Shown here: positions 1 through 9,261 of the stretch, piece after piece | How positions within the stretch are numbered: the first letter of the stretch is position 1 | Layout of the letters: each line of letters starts with the position of its first letter | NCBI GenBank assembly: GCA_026745465.1 | Contig: JACYXH010000245.1 | Span: 89,501 to 153,500, forward strand | DNA from: Lota lota | Taxonomy: Eukaryota > Chordata > Actinopteri > Gadiformes > Lotidae | Direction: 5' to 3' | Length of the DNA: 64,000 nt | Position numbers and translations under genes: made by a program | The notes under the pieces: model-generated | The model's database searches: none | What the model was told of the DNA's origin: nothing | Seen by the model: only the letters and a program-made list of their open reading frames with translations

Positions 1-1183
1 TTATAGTAAAAGCCATATGCTTATTAACCCAATTGTTTCATCTGAAGTCAGATTTCAGTCCTAGCTCATGTAGTCTACCACTCTGAGTGTGGGAGTGGCC
101 TCCCTTATCTCATGGGCCCTAACACACACAAGAAGACAGGCTCAGGCTCACACACACACACTGTTATATGGCTTTTTCCTCCCTCCATTTTCTTTCTTTA
201 TTTTCTAAACCCCCAGTATTTTCATTGTAGACCATATGATTTAACATTTGGATCCTTGTTAATTTAATACTGAATTTTCAGAATTATTTATTATACTACT
301 TTCTTTGGTATTTGTCTCTCAATTATTATCTCAAAATTATTTTATATCCTTTATTATAATTTATATTCGCAGTCCCTCAGGAAGTATTTTTATTGTTTGT
401 GTTGTTATTTTAGTAGTTAACCTCCATTTCTAATTTAAACATCCCAGTTTTCTAACATTGGTGCATACAACTCAACCAGTGTCTAGCACACTTGTGTCAA
501 GATACACAGAACACACAAAACACACAGACAGACATTTGGGCCCAACAAGCTAGCTCTAAACACATAGACAATAGTTATAGGCTTTTACTCAGAACCCGTT
601 GAATGAACTACAACTTCATCAGGTTTATTGGACAGTATATCCACTACCGCGCTCCCTCAGGGTCCTTTAGGGCGGGTCCCACTTCCTCAGTTTGATGAGG
701 TGGGAATTTCCCTGAACTCCGAAGAGTCCCCAGCGCTGGTTGACCCCTGGACTTCTGTGGTCAAGCGGCAGCGGTAATATCTGCCCCAATCTTTTATTAC
801 CGGTATGCGGAGGCAGAGGATGTTTGTATAATAACTTTCCCACTTTCCCCTGTACGTTCATCTAATATCCTGCTCTATGTCCCTCTCTCTCTCGGCTACT
901 TTCCTCAATCCTTTCTATCGCTCTAACAATCAGTGTATGCTTGGCAGTGGGTGTTGTCACTTGGTTAGGGTGTGTGGTTTTAGCAAGCAGTTCTTCATTA
1001 TGGTGTGGGTGTTTGTTACAGCCTTTCGGTTCGTTGTCGTCAGTTCGCTCCGTCGCCTCTCCGCATGTCCACCCATTTGCCAGTCAATTTCTGCTTTCAG
1101 TAGACACTATATGTTGATTTCAGTACCATCATGAATTTATCATAGACCACATTTTTCATGAGGTACAGGAAGCTCTTTACGTC
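1..1183. other. no gene seen; AT-rich flank with a weak LTR-like stretch
   Basis: No open frame here resembles a known protein. Simple CA runs lie near 120-165. On the minus strand, about 870 down to 480, a TATA-like element is followed by an AATAAA signal, an arrangement seen in LTRs, but no partner copy or coding region is present, so this is only a suspicion. Confidence 0.3.
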
Positions 1184-1256
1184 GTTTCCGTAGTGTACTG
1201 GTTATCACGTTCGCCTCACACGCGAAAGGTCCCCGGTTCGAAACCGGGCGGAAACA
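1184..1256 (+). tRNA. tRNA-Val (anticodon CAC)
   Basis: A 73-nt cloverleaf. The acceptor stem GTTTCCG/CGGAAAC pairs perfectly, the T-arm CCCGG/CCGGG is perfect, and the T-loop reads TTCGAAA. The anticodon loop CTCACAC gives CAC. One base of the D-loop differs from the other copies. It is the best-preserved plus-strand Val gene of the cluster and is probably functional. Confidence 0.85.
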
Positions 1257-1439
1257 TATTGACTTTGATACACTTTAAAACATTAATAAGAAAGCTACCT
1301 GTAACCAGTGAACATCAAGAGCAATTGGTAGATGGAAAGCCAATCAATCGCAGTTTTAAATTACGCAGACAGCTAATATACCTACAGATATTCATAAGAG
1401 ACCACATTTTGAATGAGGTGCAGGTTCCTAAAAGGCATA

Positions 1440-1503
1440 GCTTCTGTAGTGTAGTGGTTATTGCATTCGCCTACAATGCTAAAGGTTCCCGGGATGAAGC
1501 ATC
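1440..1503 (+). pseudogene. decayed tRNA-Val copy
   Basis: The D-arm is still readable as GTAGTGTAGTGGTTAT, but the anticodon arm and T-arm have lost pairing and the 3' acceptor strand is degraded. It follows the same spacer sequence as its neighbours, so it is a decayed unit of the array. Confidence 0.6.
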
Positions 1504-1710
1504 TTGACTTTGACACGCTTTAGAACATGAATAGGACAGCCACATGTCTTGAGGAAACATCCATCATCATTGGAAGTTTGAACACCAAACCGTCTACATT
1601 TTTGGAGCAAGGGGTAGGCAATGTTCATTAAATTACGATCTCAAACGTTCAAATGTCTACTGTTAATTATTTTTCTGCCAGGTTTTGAACACGTATCTCA
1701 TCATTACATA

Positions 1711-1783
1711 TGTTTTGTCCCAGTTTTGAATTGGCAACAGTTTGCATGAGTGGCAAACGTGATAACCATAGCACTACAGAAAC
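1711..1783 (-). pseudogene. decayed tRNA-Val copy, minus strand
   Basis: The reverse strand shows a Val-type acceptor and D-arm (GTTTCTGTAGTGCTATGG) and a poor T-arm. Stem pairing is lost in the T-arm, so it is judged a pseudogene. It faces the opposite way to its immediate neighbours. Confidence 0.5.
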
Positions 1784-1908
1784 TATATTTGGCAAGCATG
1801 TTTTCTAAATGACTTCTGCAATCAGTAAACAACACAATTTGATTTCAGTACCTTCATGAATTCATAATATACCAATTTTTTTAGGAGGTGCAGGATCCCT
1901 ATTAAGTT

Positions 1909-1981
1909 GTTTCCGTAGTATAGTGGTTATCACGTTCGCCTCACACGCGAAAAGTCCCCGGTTTGAAACCGGGCGGAAAAA
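1909..1981 (+). tRNA. tRNA-Val (CAC), slightly worn
   Basis: A 73-nt cloverleaf with anticodon CAC. Only the first acceptor pair is lost (3' strand CGGAAAA instead of CGGAAAC), and the T-loop is TTTGAAA rather than TTCGAAA. It is either a functional variant or an early pseudogene. Confidence 0.6.
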
Positions 1982-2135
1982 TATTGACTTTGACACACTT
2001 TAAAACATTAATAAGAAAGCTACCTGTCACCAGTGAACATCAAGAGGCTTTTTAAATAAAGCAGTCAGCGAGTAGACCTACAGATATTCATAAGAGACCA
2101 CATTTTGAATGAGGTGCAGGTTTCCAAATCGACTG

Positions 2136-2208
2136 GTGTCCATCGTGTAGTAGTTATCACGTTTGCCTAACACGTGAAAGTTACCCGGTTCAAAACCGGG
2201 CGGAAACA
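2136..2208 (+). tRNA. tRNA-Val (AAC), slightly worn
   Basis: A 73-nt cloverleaf whose loop CTAACAC gives anticodon AAC. The acceptor 5' strand GTGTCCA against CGGAAAC leaves two weak pairs, and the T-loop reads TTCAAAA. The D-arm is close to the consensus of the cluster. Function is uncertain. Confidence 0.55.
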
Positions 2209-2376
2209 TCATGACTTTGATACACTTTAAAACATTAATAGGACAGCCAAATGTCTTGAGGAAGCATCCATCGTCATTGGAAATTAGTACACTTAATGGT
2301 CTAAATTTTTGGAGCAAGTGGAACGCATTGTTCATTAAATTACGATCTCATACGTTCAAATGTCTACTCTTAATTA

Positions 2377-2432
2377 TGTTTTTACCAGGTTTTGAACCTG
2401 TAGCTTTTGCATATGAGGCGAACGTGGAAACC
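2377..2432 (-). pseudogene. tRNA-Val remnant
   Basis: The reverse strand keeps a 5' stretch like GTTTCCACGTTCGCC and a T-arm-like AGGTTCAAAACCTGG, with most of the D-arm missing. It directly abuts the 5S-derived fragment. Confidence 0.4.
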
Positions 2433-2491
2433 TGCTCACTCACTTCCTGCATCAAGTGAATGGGCGTGTTCAGGGTAACATGGCCGTAAGC
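2433..2491 (-). pseudogene. 5S rRNA gene, 5' fragment
   Basis: On the reverse strand, starting at 2491, the sequence reads GCTTACGGCCAT and then CCCTGAACACGCCC, which matches the first ~30 nt of vertebrate 5S rRNA. It decays over the next ~30 nt and then stops, so the 5S internal control region (roughly nt 50-97) is absent and the copy cannot be a working gene. Confidence 0.7.
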
Positions 2492-2513
2492 AACTACGGC
2501 TCCGCTAATCAGG

Positions 2514-2521
2514 CTTATATA
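2514..2521 (-). promoter_or_regulatory. TATA-like element of the 5S fragment
   Basis: TATATAAG on the reverse strand lies 23-30 bp upstream of the 5S start at 2491. Upstream TATA-like boxes at about -30 are typical of fish 5S genes, which supports the 5S reading of this fragment. Confidence 0.5.
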
Positions 2522-2809
2522 TAGGAGGACAAAGTTGCCGAGGCACGGCCATACAGTTGTAGAAAATCAATGATTAGTTCAATGTGGATGGCAGTAATTC
2601 ATTGTGTCTGATTCCTTATCGATGTGAAAGAGCAGAGTTATAACTGCTGGCAGAATTAGGTCATCACTTTATTGTCAGATCCTCATTAAATTCCATCAGC
2701 ATTTTTACCAAAAAAATCTTTGTCCATTGACAGCCTGCCCAATGTGTGGGCTACATTCTAGGTGCATAATTGATGACAGATGTAGACTATACTCCTACAA
2801 CAGGAGTGA
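2522..2809. other. spacer, nothing recognised
   Basis: The first ~55 bp are 5S upstream sequence, shared in inverted orientation with 7270-7360. The rest is unique AT-rich spacer leading up to the truncated end of the LINE copy. Confidence 0.4.
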
Positions 2810-3919
2810 AAAAGTGTCTCTCCGCCCGCTCATGTCCTCTCTCCGCCCGCTCACATCCACTTTCTCCGTCTCTCTCCACCCGCCGAAGTCCTCTCTCTCC
2901 GTCTCTCTATCCGCCCGCTGACGTCATTTGTCTCCGTCTCTCTCTACCCCTCATACTCACGTGCGCAGTGCCCGGTCTTATGGCACTTAAAGCACTTGAA
3001 CTCAGGGCATTCTCTGAAGATATGTCCCGACTTAATGCACAGCCTGCACACTCTGACTTGCCGGTCGTGAATAACCCGGAAGTCTTCGGCCCCTCTCAAA
3101 GTGTCAAATTTCACAGAATACGGCAGAGACCGCACCTTGTCAGTAAACCAGACTTTTAAATATCTGGTGCCGTCAGCAACGTCCGTACCAGGCCACATAC
3201 GCCTTTTAATTGCCAACATCGGCTTCACTCCCCACTCCTCCAGCTTCGCAACAATAATCCCGTCCTTCAGATAAACCGGCAAGTTAATAAATGACACCAC
3301 CAACTCATTGTTAACAATGTCTCTGGCGTAAACCATTGCTACTTTCACTCAAATGACGTCCATTAATCCTAATCTCACAACCTTGTCTCTCATCATTATC
3401 TCAAAGCTCCTGTCCCCTTTCATTCTGCATCCCATGACACATCCACAAACTTTCTAAACCTCCCTCAGTACATCCATCATTGATATCGCTTCCTTTCCCT
3501 CCACCTCCACATCCACCATCAATTCTTCCCTATACATCTCTCTCACAACACCCCGTGCCTCACCGTTTCCTCTACTCTCACCGTGCGTGTGCGTTATGCC
3601 GTCATCGTTGTTCGTTCCGATTTCTTTTACTGTTTGTCTGTCCGTCTCAATGATTCTCTCCATTCCTTCACTACGTTTGTCCGTCGTCGTTTTCTCCATT
3701 CCAAATTCAGCAGGCATGCTATCCTTCCTCGACATTCACCTCTCTCTACAAACAAACGAAAAAAAAAACCCAAACAGCAAAAGCTGTCGGGGGAAACAAC
3801 ACGGAAATACACACGGACTGGTTGACAAACAAAATCCTAAATAACACGAAATAACAAAGAAAACAATTTTCAAAAAATAGATCTCCACCTGCTCTCTCAA
3901 CAAACCTCTCTGCGCACTC
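2810..3919 (-). mobile_element. LINE (Tx1/L1-like), 5' part only: 5' UTR and ORF1
   Basis: The minus-strand LINE begins at 3919 with GAGTGCGCAGAGAGG, the same terminus as the copies at 7411 and 9474. After a ~180-bp 5' UTR, ORF1 opens at 3735 (MSRKDSMPAE). It shifts frame between about 3454 and 3348 and then continues as a domain ending in two CCHC knuckles (CRLCIKSGHIFREC and CFKCHKTGHCAREY, the last Cys lost). Tandem GA-rich codons follow to about 2810, where the element is cut off; all of ORF2 is missing. The two bases before the 5' end stand where a tRNA-Leu gene should start, about 224 bp after a tRNA-Asp, as in the 760-bp units at 7.5-9.5 kb. Confidence 0.85.
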
Positions 3920-4072
3920 AAACATAATGTAAATTGTACCAGTTTGGATCGTTGCGTAAATGTAGTTAAACTTGTCATGGAAAGCAAACATCGCTTCTTG
4001 CTCACAGACACCGACTGCTCGAAAAATAACTCAACTTTGATTGTATTGGTGACTATGGTTAAATGTCATCTA

Positions 4073-4144
4073 CTCTCCGTCGCAGAATTGAACCGAGGTC
4101 TCCAGCGTGACAGGCTTGGATACTGACCACTATACTAACGAGAA
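4073..4144 (-). tRNA. tRNA-Asp (GTC), worn
   Basis: A 72-nt reverse-strand cloverleaf. GTC is readable in a loop flanked by weakened anticodon-stem pairs, and the D-arm GTTAGTATAGTGG is intact. The T-stem and acceptor have mismatches, so it may be non-functional. It is the Asp member of an Asp-Leu-Gly unit whose Leu was hit by the LINE at 3919. Confidence 0.55.
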
Positions 4145-4299
4145 ACTGTGAGATTCAGAATACCTCGACACTAGTAAGCGATTTGACATCTATAGGTGTA
4201 AATGGGAGTCCGACAAATTCTATTCTGGGAGCCCAAATTCTTGACAAAGCAAGCATTAACGAGGAGCCATGCTGTTTCAGTATTCCTTTACCTGAGTAA

Positions 4300-4345
4300 A
4301 TATTTTGATTCCACGTGTTAAGCGAACGTGATTACCACTACCAAA
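4300..4345 (-). pseudogene. tRNA-Val fragment
   Basis: Only the D-arm to anticodon-arm part of a Val gene is recognisable on the reverse strand (GTGGTAATCACGTTCGCTTAACACG). The T-arm side is replaced by spacer. Confidence 0.4.
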
Positions 4346-4467
4346 ACCTGTTACAGATGAAACTGCAACCCTAGAAAGTGTTGTGATCAGAAGCAACGTA
4401 TACTGCTTTGCAGGAGTAGTCGAGAGATTTTGGCGTGGTGTATTTATGGAAGTTGATTTATTATCGT

Positions 4468-4540
4468 TGTTTCCGCCCGGTTTCAAACCGGGGACTTTTT
4501 ACGTGTAAAGCGAACGTGATAACCACTACACTACGGAAAC
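4468..4540 (-). tRNA. tRNA-Val (TAC)
   Basis: A 73-nt reverse-strand cloverleaf with a perfect acceptor (GTTTCCG/CGGAAAC) and perfect T-stem. The loop TTTACAC gives anticodon TAC. The T-loop is TTTGAAA and there is one weak anticodon-stem pair. Probably functional. Confidence 0.75.
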
Positions 4541-4693
4541 TTACAAAAGTGCCAAATCTGGCAATCCATCAAGATCACATCATCTTGGAACTGTCACGCA
4601 TATAAGTTCTCAACATTTGATGATTCCAGTTTCAGTGTGTTTCATACTGTCTTTGCTCTAGACAGCCAACTCTAAAAGCAAAAACCTCACCCT

Positions 4694-4766
4694 TCTTTCC
4701 GCCCGGTCTCGAACCGGGGACCTTTCACGTGTTAGGCGAACGTGATAACCACTACACTACGGAAAC
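4694..4766 (-). tRNA. tRNA-Val (AAC)
   Basis: A 73-nt reverse-strand cloverleaf. The loop CTAACAC gives AAC, and the T-arm CCCGGTTCGAGACCGGG is intact. Only the terminal acceptor pair is lost (3' CGGAAAG). Probably functional or only recently damaged. Confidence 0.75.
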
Positions 4767-5011
4767 CTGTAAATACAATACAGACCACCCAGAAAATGAT
4801 GTCATAAGAAGCACACGTATAAACTACATTTAGGCACCGGTTAAAACACTCAAAAATATAATGAGGCTATTTTTTTGAAGAGATGGAGTCGGAACCTGTA
4901 GCCACTGCTAAAAGGCCCGTTCCTGGTTCCAACAGACCTTTTCAGAAAAGCTCATCTTTAGCATACCAATAGTACTTAACTTGCACGTTGTTTACCTCAA
5001 ATCATAACTGT

Positions 5012-5084
5012 TGTTTCCGCACGGTCTCAATCCGGGGATCTTTCGCATGTGAGATGAAATCGATAACCACTACACTACGGAATC
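5012..5084 (-). pseudogene. decayed tRNA-Val (CAC) copy
   Basis: The reverse strand has the Val layout with CAC in the loop, but the T-stem (CCCGGATTGAGACCGTG) and anticodon stem are mispaired and the acceptor start is altered. Judged a pseudogene. Confidence 0.6.
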
Positions 5085-5522
5085 CTGTTAAAGCTGGAAC
5101 AGCAACCCTAGAAAGTGTTGTGATCAGAAGCAATGTAAACTGCTTTGCAGGAGTAGTCGAACTTGACTAGTTATAGAGAGTTTGTCGTGGTGTATTTATA
5201 GAAGTCTATTCTCTCAAAAGTCAATAGTCGACCCCCGTAGCCCAACTTAGACCAACCTACATGAATTAGCCAGAATAATTTCATTTGGTCCGAACACAAT
5301 GATCAGATGGCCTGCCTACTCGGCTACCTGTGAGCACATATTAACAAATATCAAGCACTGGCTTAAACACTCAATAACATAACAAGGCCAGTTTTGGAGT
5401 GATCCAGTAGCACTGCTTAAAGGCCTGGTCATGGTTCCAACAGAGCATTTCATAAAAGCTGCTCTTGAGTATACCTATAGGACTCATCTTAAACGTTATC
5501 AACATAAATCTAAATGTATCAT
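5085..5522. other. spacer of the Val array
   Basis: No gene is seen. The block repeats spacer sequence found elsewhere in the cluster (for example the stretch ending in AAAGGCCTGGTC, also near 4910 and 5970), which shows that the array grew by duplication of tRNA plus spacer. Confidence 0.4.
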
Positions 5523-5595
5523 TGTTTCCACCCGGTTTCGAACCGGGGACTTTTCGCGTGTAAAGCGAACGTGATAACCACTACACCACGGAAAC
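5523..5595 (-). tRNA. tRNA-Val (TAC)
   Basis: A 73-nt reverse-strand cloverleaf. The acceptor pairs fully with one G-U, the T-arm is CCCGGTTTCGAACCGGG on the plus strand with intact pairing, and the loop TTTACAC gives TAC. Its flanks match the TAC gene at 4468, so the two are duplicates. Probably functional. Confidence 0.8.
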
Positions 5596-5748
5596 TTACA
5601 AGAGTGCCAAATCTGGCAACCCATCAAGATCACGTCATCTTGGAACTGTCAAGCATATAATTTCACAACATTTGATGATTCCAGTTTTAGTGTGTTTCAT
5701 TCAGTCTTTGCTCACAACAGCCAACTCTAAAAGTAAAAACCTTAACTT

Positions 5749-5821
5749 TGTTTCCGCCCGGTCTTGAACCAGGGACCTTTCACGTGTTAGTCAAACATGA
5801 TAACCACTACACTATGGAAAC
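5749..5821 (-). tRNA. tRNA-Val (AAC), worn
   Basis: A 73-nt reverse-strand cloverleaf with anticodon AAC. The acceptor is nearly intact, while the T-stem and anticodon stem each carry mismatches. Its flanks match the AAC gene at 4694. Confidence 0.55.
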
Positions 5822-6065
5822 CTATAAAATCTATGCAAGCCACCCAGAAAATGATGTCATAAGAAGCACACGTATGAACTACATTCAAGCAAAGGTTAAA
5901 ACACTCAAAAATATAAGGAGGCTATTTTTTTGAAGAGGTAGAGTGCGAACCAGTAGCCACTGCTAAAAGGCCCGTTCCTGGTTCCTACTGACCTTTTCAG
6001 AAAAGCTCATCTTTAGTATACCAACAGTACTTAACTCGCACGTTGTTCACCTCAAATCATAACTT

Positions 6066-6138
6066 TGACTCCGCCCGGTCTCGAACCGGGGACCTTTCAC
6101 GTGTGAGGCAAATGTGATAACCACTACACCATGGTAAC
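6066..6138 (-). tRNA. tRNA-Val (CAC), worn acceptor
   Basis: The T-arm and D-arm are intact and the loop gives CAC on the reverse strand. The acceptor strands (GTTACCA and CGGAGTC) pair poorly, so this copy is probably not functional. Confidence 0.5.
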
Positions 6139-6262
6139 AACATCATGAGGGTCCTGCACCTCTTCAAAAACGTGGTCTATAATGAATTCATGAAGGAACG
6201 AAATCAACTTGTGTTGTCTACTGAATGCAGAAATCATTTAGACAACATGCTTACCAAATAAA

Positions 6263-6335
6263 GTTTCTATACTGTTGTGTTTATCATGTTAGCCACACAT
6301 ACAAAGGGTTACCGGTTCAAAACTGGGATGAATAA
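6263..6335 (+). pseudogene. decayed tRNA-Val copy
   Basis: The order of D-arm, anticodon arm and T-arm is still traceable on the plus strand (TTACCGGTTCAAAACTGGG in the T-arm), but several stems no longer pair. Confidence 0.45.
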
Positions 6336-6537
6336 TATGTAATGATACACATTTGAGATTGGAAGTCAGTAAGTATTGGGTGACTGCTTGATCCAAATAT
6401 GGAGACATTTAGTTGATCCTTCTTCTAATGCCCGTATAGGTCTACCCGTGACGGTATGGTATTCTATCTTCTAATGCCTTTAGCTGTTTACTAATGACAG
6501 GTGGATTTCTAACGATGTTCCTTAGCATCAAAGTCAA

Positions 6538-6608
6538 CATGTTACTATCTGGTTTTGAACCAGGGACCTTTCTCGTTTAAGGCAAACGTTATAACCACTA
6601 TAGAAACT
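6538..6608 (-). pseudogene. decayed tRNA-Val copy
   Basis: The T-arm CTGGTTCAAAACCAG and D-arm GTGGTTATAACG are visible on the reverse strand. The acceptor is lost and the anticodon region altered. Confidence 0.5.
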
Positions 6609-6715
6609 GCAGAATTTCCCTTCCAGCACCTGATGAAACAGGTGGTCATTAATCTCAAACATGCGATTCGTACTGAAACTACAAAGTCTTTAGCCAATAT
6701 ATTTACAAACAGCTG

Positions 6716-6787
6716 GTTCTTTAGTTTTGTGGTTTTCATGTTTGCCTCATTTGTGAAAGCTACGGGTTCAAAACCTAGCAGAAACAT
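6716..6787 (+). pseudogene. decayed tRNA-Val copy
   Basis: The plus strand keeps a CTCATT anticodon region and a T-arm with GGGTTCAAAACC. The acceptor and D-arm are degraded. Confidence 0.45.
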
Positions 6788-6952
6788 TTAACTATAGACA
6801 TTTGAACGTTTGAGATCGTAATTTAATCAACATCGCCTACTCCTTGCTCCAAAAATGTAAACGGTTTGGTGTTAAAACTTCCAATAACGATGGATGTTTC
6901 CTCAAGACATGTGGCTGTCTTATTCATGTTCCAAAGCGTATCAAAGTCAAGA

Positions 6953-7025
6953 TGTTTCCGCCCGGATTTGAACCGGGTAACTTTCACGTGTAAGGCAAAC
7001 GTGATAACCACATAACTACAGAGAC
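6953..7025 (-). tRNA. tRNA-Val-like (TAC), worn
   Basis: A 73-nt reverse-strand layout. The loop CTTACAC gives TAC, the T-arm CCCGGTTCAAATCCGGG is intact, and the acceptor 5' strand GTCTCTG leaves weak pairs. Function is doubtful. Confidence 0.5.
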
Positions 7026-7191
7026 TACACCAATTAGAAACCCGTAATTCATCTAAAATGCTGTCTCTTATGAATATCTGTAGGTCCATTTACTGACTGC
7101 TTGATTGGCTTTCCAACTACCAATGGCTCTAGATTTTCACTGTTGACAGATAGCTTTCTTATTAATGTTCTAAAGTGTATCAAAGTCAATA

Positions 7192-7263
7192 TCTTTCTGC
7201 CTGGTTTCGAAACGGGGACCTTTCGCGTGTGAGGCGAATGTGATTACCAATACACTACAAACT
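7192..7263 (-). pseudogene. decayed tRNA-Val (CAC) copy
   Basis: The CAC loop is recognisable on the reverse strand. The acceptor stem is degraded on both sides and the T-stem has a mismatch. Confidence 0.5.
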
Positions 7264-7313
7264 AATCACTGTTTTTGTAAAACTGTATGGCCGTGCCTCT
7301 GCAAATTTCTTAG

Positions 7314-7320
7314 TATATAT
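7314..7320 (+). promoter_or_regulatory. TATA-like element upstream of the second 5S fragment
   Basis: TATATAT lies 41-47 bp upstream of the 5S start at 7361. The spacing is wider than in the inverted copy at 2514 because of extra bases between the box and the start. Confidence 0.35.
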
Positions 7321-7360
7321 GTCCTCCTCTACAATAGTCAGATTAGCGGCAGTCGTAGTT

Positions 7361-7410
7361 GCTTACGGCCATACCACCCTGAACATGCCTGATCGGTTGA
7401 TGAAGGAAGT
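7361..7410 (+). pseudogene. 5S rRNA gene, 5' fragment, cut by LINE
   Basis: GCTTACGGCCATACCACCCT matches the first 20 nt of vertebrate 5S exactly, and GAACATGCCTGATC continues the match. It stops after about 50 nt, exactly where the LINE 5' terminus GAGTGCGCA begins. The 5S internal promoter is lost. Confidence 0.75.
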
Positions 7411-7505
7411 GAGTGCGCAAAGAGTTTCGTTGAGAGAGCAGGTGGAGAGTGATTGTTTGAAAATTGTTCTCTTTGTTATTTCGTGATGTTTCGTTTTGTT
7501 ATGCT
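7411..7505 (+). mobile_element. LINE 5'-end fragment (same family as 9474)
   Basis: About 95 bp of LINE 5' UTR starting GAGTGCGCAAAGAG. It then runs into an AAC microsatellite and the tRNA spacer. Only the 5' end survives; ORF1 is absent. Confidence 0.7.
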
Positions 7506-7742
7506 GTCTACAACAACAACAACAACAATCAACAATCAAGCATTGGTGGCTAACACAATTTGTCCACCTGCAGGAATCAAAGTATTTACTCAGGTCAAGG
7601 AATACTGGAGCCCCACGGCTCCTCATTATCAATGCTTATTTGTCAAGGATTTTGGCTCCCAGAATTGAATTTATCGGACTCACATTTACACCTGTAAATG
7701 TCAATGCGCTTACTAATGTCGAGGTATTCTGAATCCCACAGT

Positions 7743-7815
7743 TCCTAGTTAGTATATTGGTCAGTATCCCCGACTGTCATGCGGGAGACTGTAGGTGTAA
7801 TTCCCCGACAGGGAG
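7743..7815 (+). tRNA. tRNA-Asp (GTC), worn
   Basis: Asp layout with loop CTGTCA, giving GTC. The acceptor TCCTAGT/ACAGGGA has one mismatch and the T-loop is altered. First member of unit 1. Confidence 0.55.
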
Positions 7816-7966
7816 CATATGACATTTAAACACAGTCACCATTACAATCAAAGTTATGTTATTTCAGCAGCAGTCGGTGTCTGTGAACAAGAAGCGATCT
7901 TTAATTTCCATGAGAAATTTAACAAAATTTACGCAACCATCCACCATGGTACATTTTCCATTATGT

Positions 7967-8049
7967 GTCAGGATGGCCGAGCGGTCTAAGGCGCTGCGTT
8001 TAGGTCGCAGTCTCCTCTGGAGGTGTAGGTTCAAATCCCACTCCTAACA
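7967..8049 (+). tRNA. tRNA-Leu (TAG), long variable arm
   Basis: An 83-nt class II tRNA with D-arm GGCCGAGCGGTCTAAGGCG, variable arm CTCCTCTGGAG and loop TTTAGGT, which gives TAG. The sister copy at 8728 has CAG, so this anticodon probably arose by one base change. There is one acceptor mismatch. Confidence 0.7.
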
Positions 8050-8217
8050 AAAGTTTTAAGGAAGACTAAGGACAAGCGAAATCACTATGGTAATGATATT
8101 TAGATATCAAAAGCCCATCAAAGGTTAGTTCGCCCTCATCAGCTAGATGTTCAGAAAGAGGTGATCTCACACACAATTTGTTTAAGTTGCCGTTCAGAAC
8201 TGATCTAAAGTGTGCCT

Positions 8218-8288
8218 TGCATTGGCCGGGAATCAAATCCTGCTCTCCCGCATGGCAGGCGAGAATTCTACCACTGAACCACCAATTC
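8218..8288 (-). tRNA. tRNA-Gly (GCC), worn
   Basis: A 71-nt reverse-strand Gly layout with GCC in the loop and D-arm GGTTCAGTGGTAGAATTCTC. The T-arm and acceptor have mismatches. Divergently oriented to the Leu gene of the same unit. Confidence 0.55.
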
Positions 8289-8503
8289 TTGATTGTGAAA
8301 GGGTTTTGGCTCACACATTTTGTCCACCTCCTGGAATCAAAGTATTTACTCAGGTCAAGAAATACTGGAGCCCCACGGCTCCTCATTATCAATGCTTAAT
8401 TTGTCAAGAATTTGGGCTCCCAGAATTGAATTTATCGGACTCACATTTACACCTGTAAACGTCAATGCGCTTACTAATGTCGAGGTATTCTGAATCCCAC
8501 AGT

Positions 8504-8577
8504 TCTTAGTTGGTATAGTGGTCGGTATCCCAGCCTGTCACGCGGGAGACTGGAGGTTCAATAACCCCGACGAGCAG
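8504..8577 (+). tRNA. tRNA-Asp (GTC), degraded
   Basis: Asp member of unit 2. The D-arm and GTC loop are clear and the anticodon stem is almost intact, but the acceptor strands pair poorly. Probably a pseudogene. Confidence 0.5.
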
Positions 8578-8727
8578 TATATTACATTTAAACACAGTCA
8601 CCAATACAATCAATGTTGAGTTATGTTAGGAGCAGTCGGTGTCTGTGAGCAAGAAGCAATCTTTGATTTCCATGACAAGTTTATAAAAATGTACGCAACA
8701 AATCCACCCTGCTACAATTTGTTATCG

Positions 8728-8810
8728 GTCAGGATGGCCGAGCGGTCTAAGGCGCTGCGTTCAGGTTGCAGTCTCCTCTGGAGGCCTGGGTTCAAATCCA
8801 ACTTCTGACA
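8728..8810 (+). tRNA. tRNA-Leu (CAG), long variable arm
   Basis: An 83-nt class II tRNA. The acceptor GTCAGGA/TTCTGAC pairs apart from a G-U, the loop TTCAGGT gives CAG, and the variable arm is intact. The T-stem has a weak pair. Leu member of unit 2 and the best Leu candidate in the array. Confidence 0.75.
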
Positions 8811-8977
8811 AAGGTTTTGAGGACAGCTAAGGACAAGCCAAATCACTATGGCAATGACATTTAGATATCAAAAGCCCATCAAAGTTTTGTTCGCCTCATC
8901 AGCTAGATGTTCAGAAAGAGCTGACCTCACACACAATGTGTTGAAGTTGCAGTTCAGAACTGATCTAAAGTGTACCT

Positions 8978-9048
8978 TGCATTGGCCAGGAATCGAACCC
9001 GGGCCTCCCTCGTGGCAAGCGAGATTTCTATCACTGAACCACCAATGA
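8978..9048 (-). tRNA. tRNA-Gly (GCC)
   Basis: A 71-nt reverse-strand cloverleaf with an almost intact T-arm (CCCGGGTTCGATTCCTGG) and GCC in the loop. A few base changes lie in the D-arm and acceptor end. Gly member of unit 2. Confidence 0.65.
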
Positions 9049-9261
9049 TTGATTGTTGAAGGGTTTTGGCTCACACAATTTGTCCACCTGCAGGAATCAA
9101 AGTATTTACTCAGGTCAAGGAATACTGGAACCCCACGCCCCACTGATCAATGATTTTTCTGTCAACAATTTGGGCTCCCAGAATTGAATTTGTCTGACTC
9201 ACATTTACACCTGTAGACGTCAATGCGCTTACTAATGTCGATGTATTCTTAATGCCACAGT

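Noticed and set aside
480-870. possible solo LTR on the minus strand
   Set aside because: TATA-like and AATAAA signals are present, but there is no second copy, target duplication or coding partner in the window; kept only as a suspicion.
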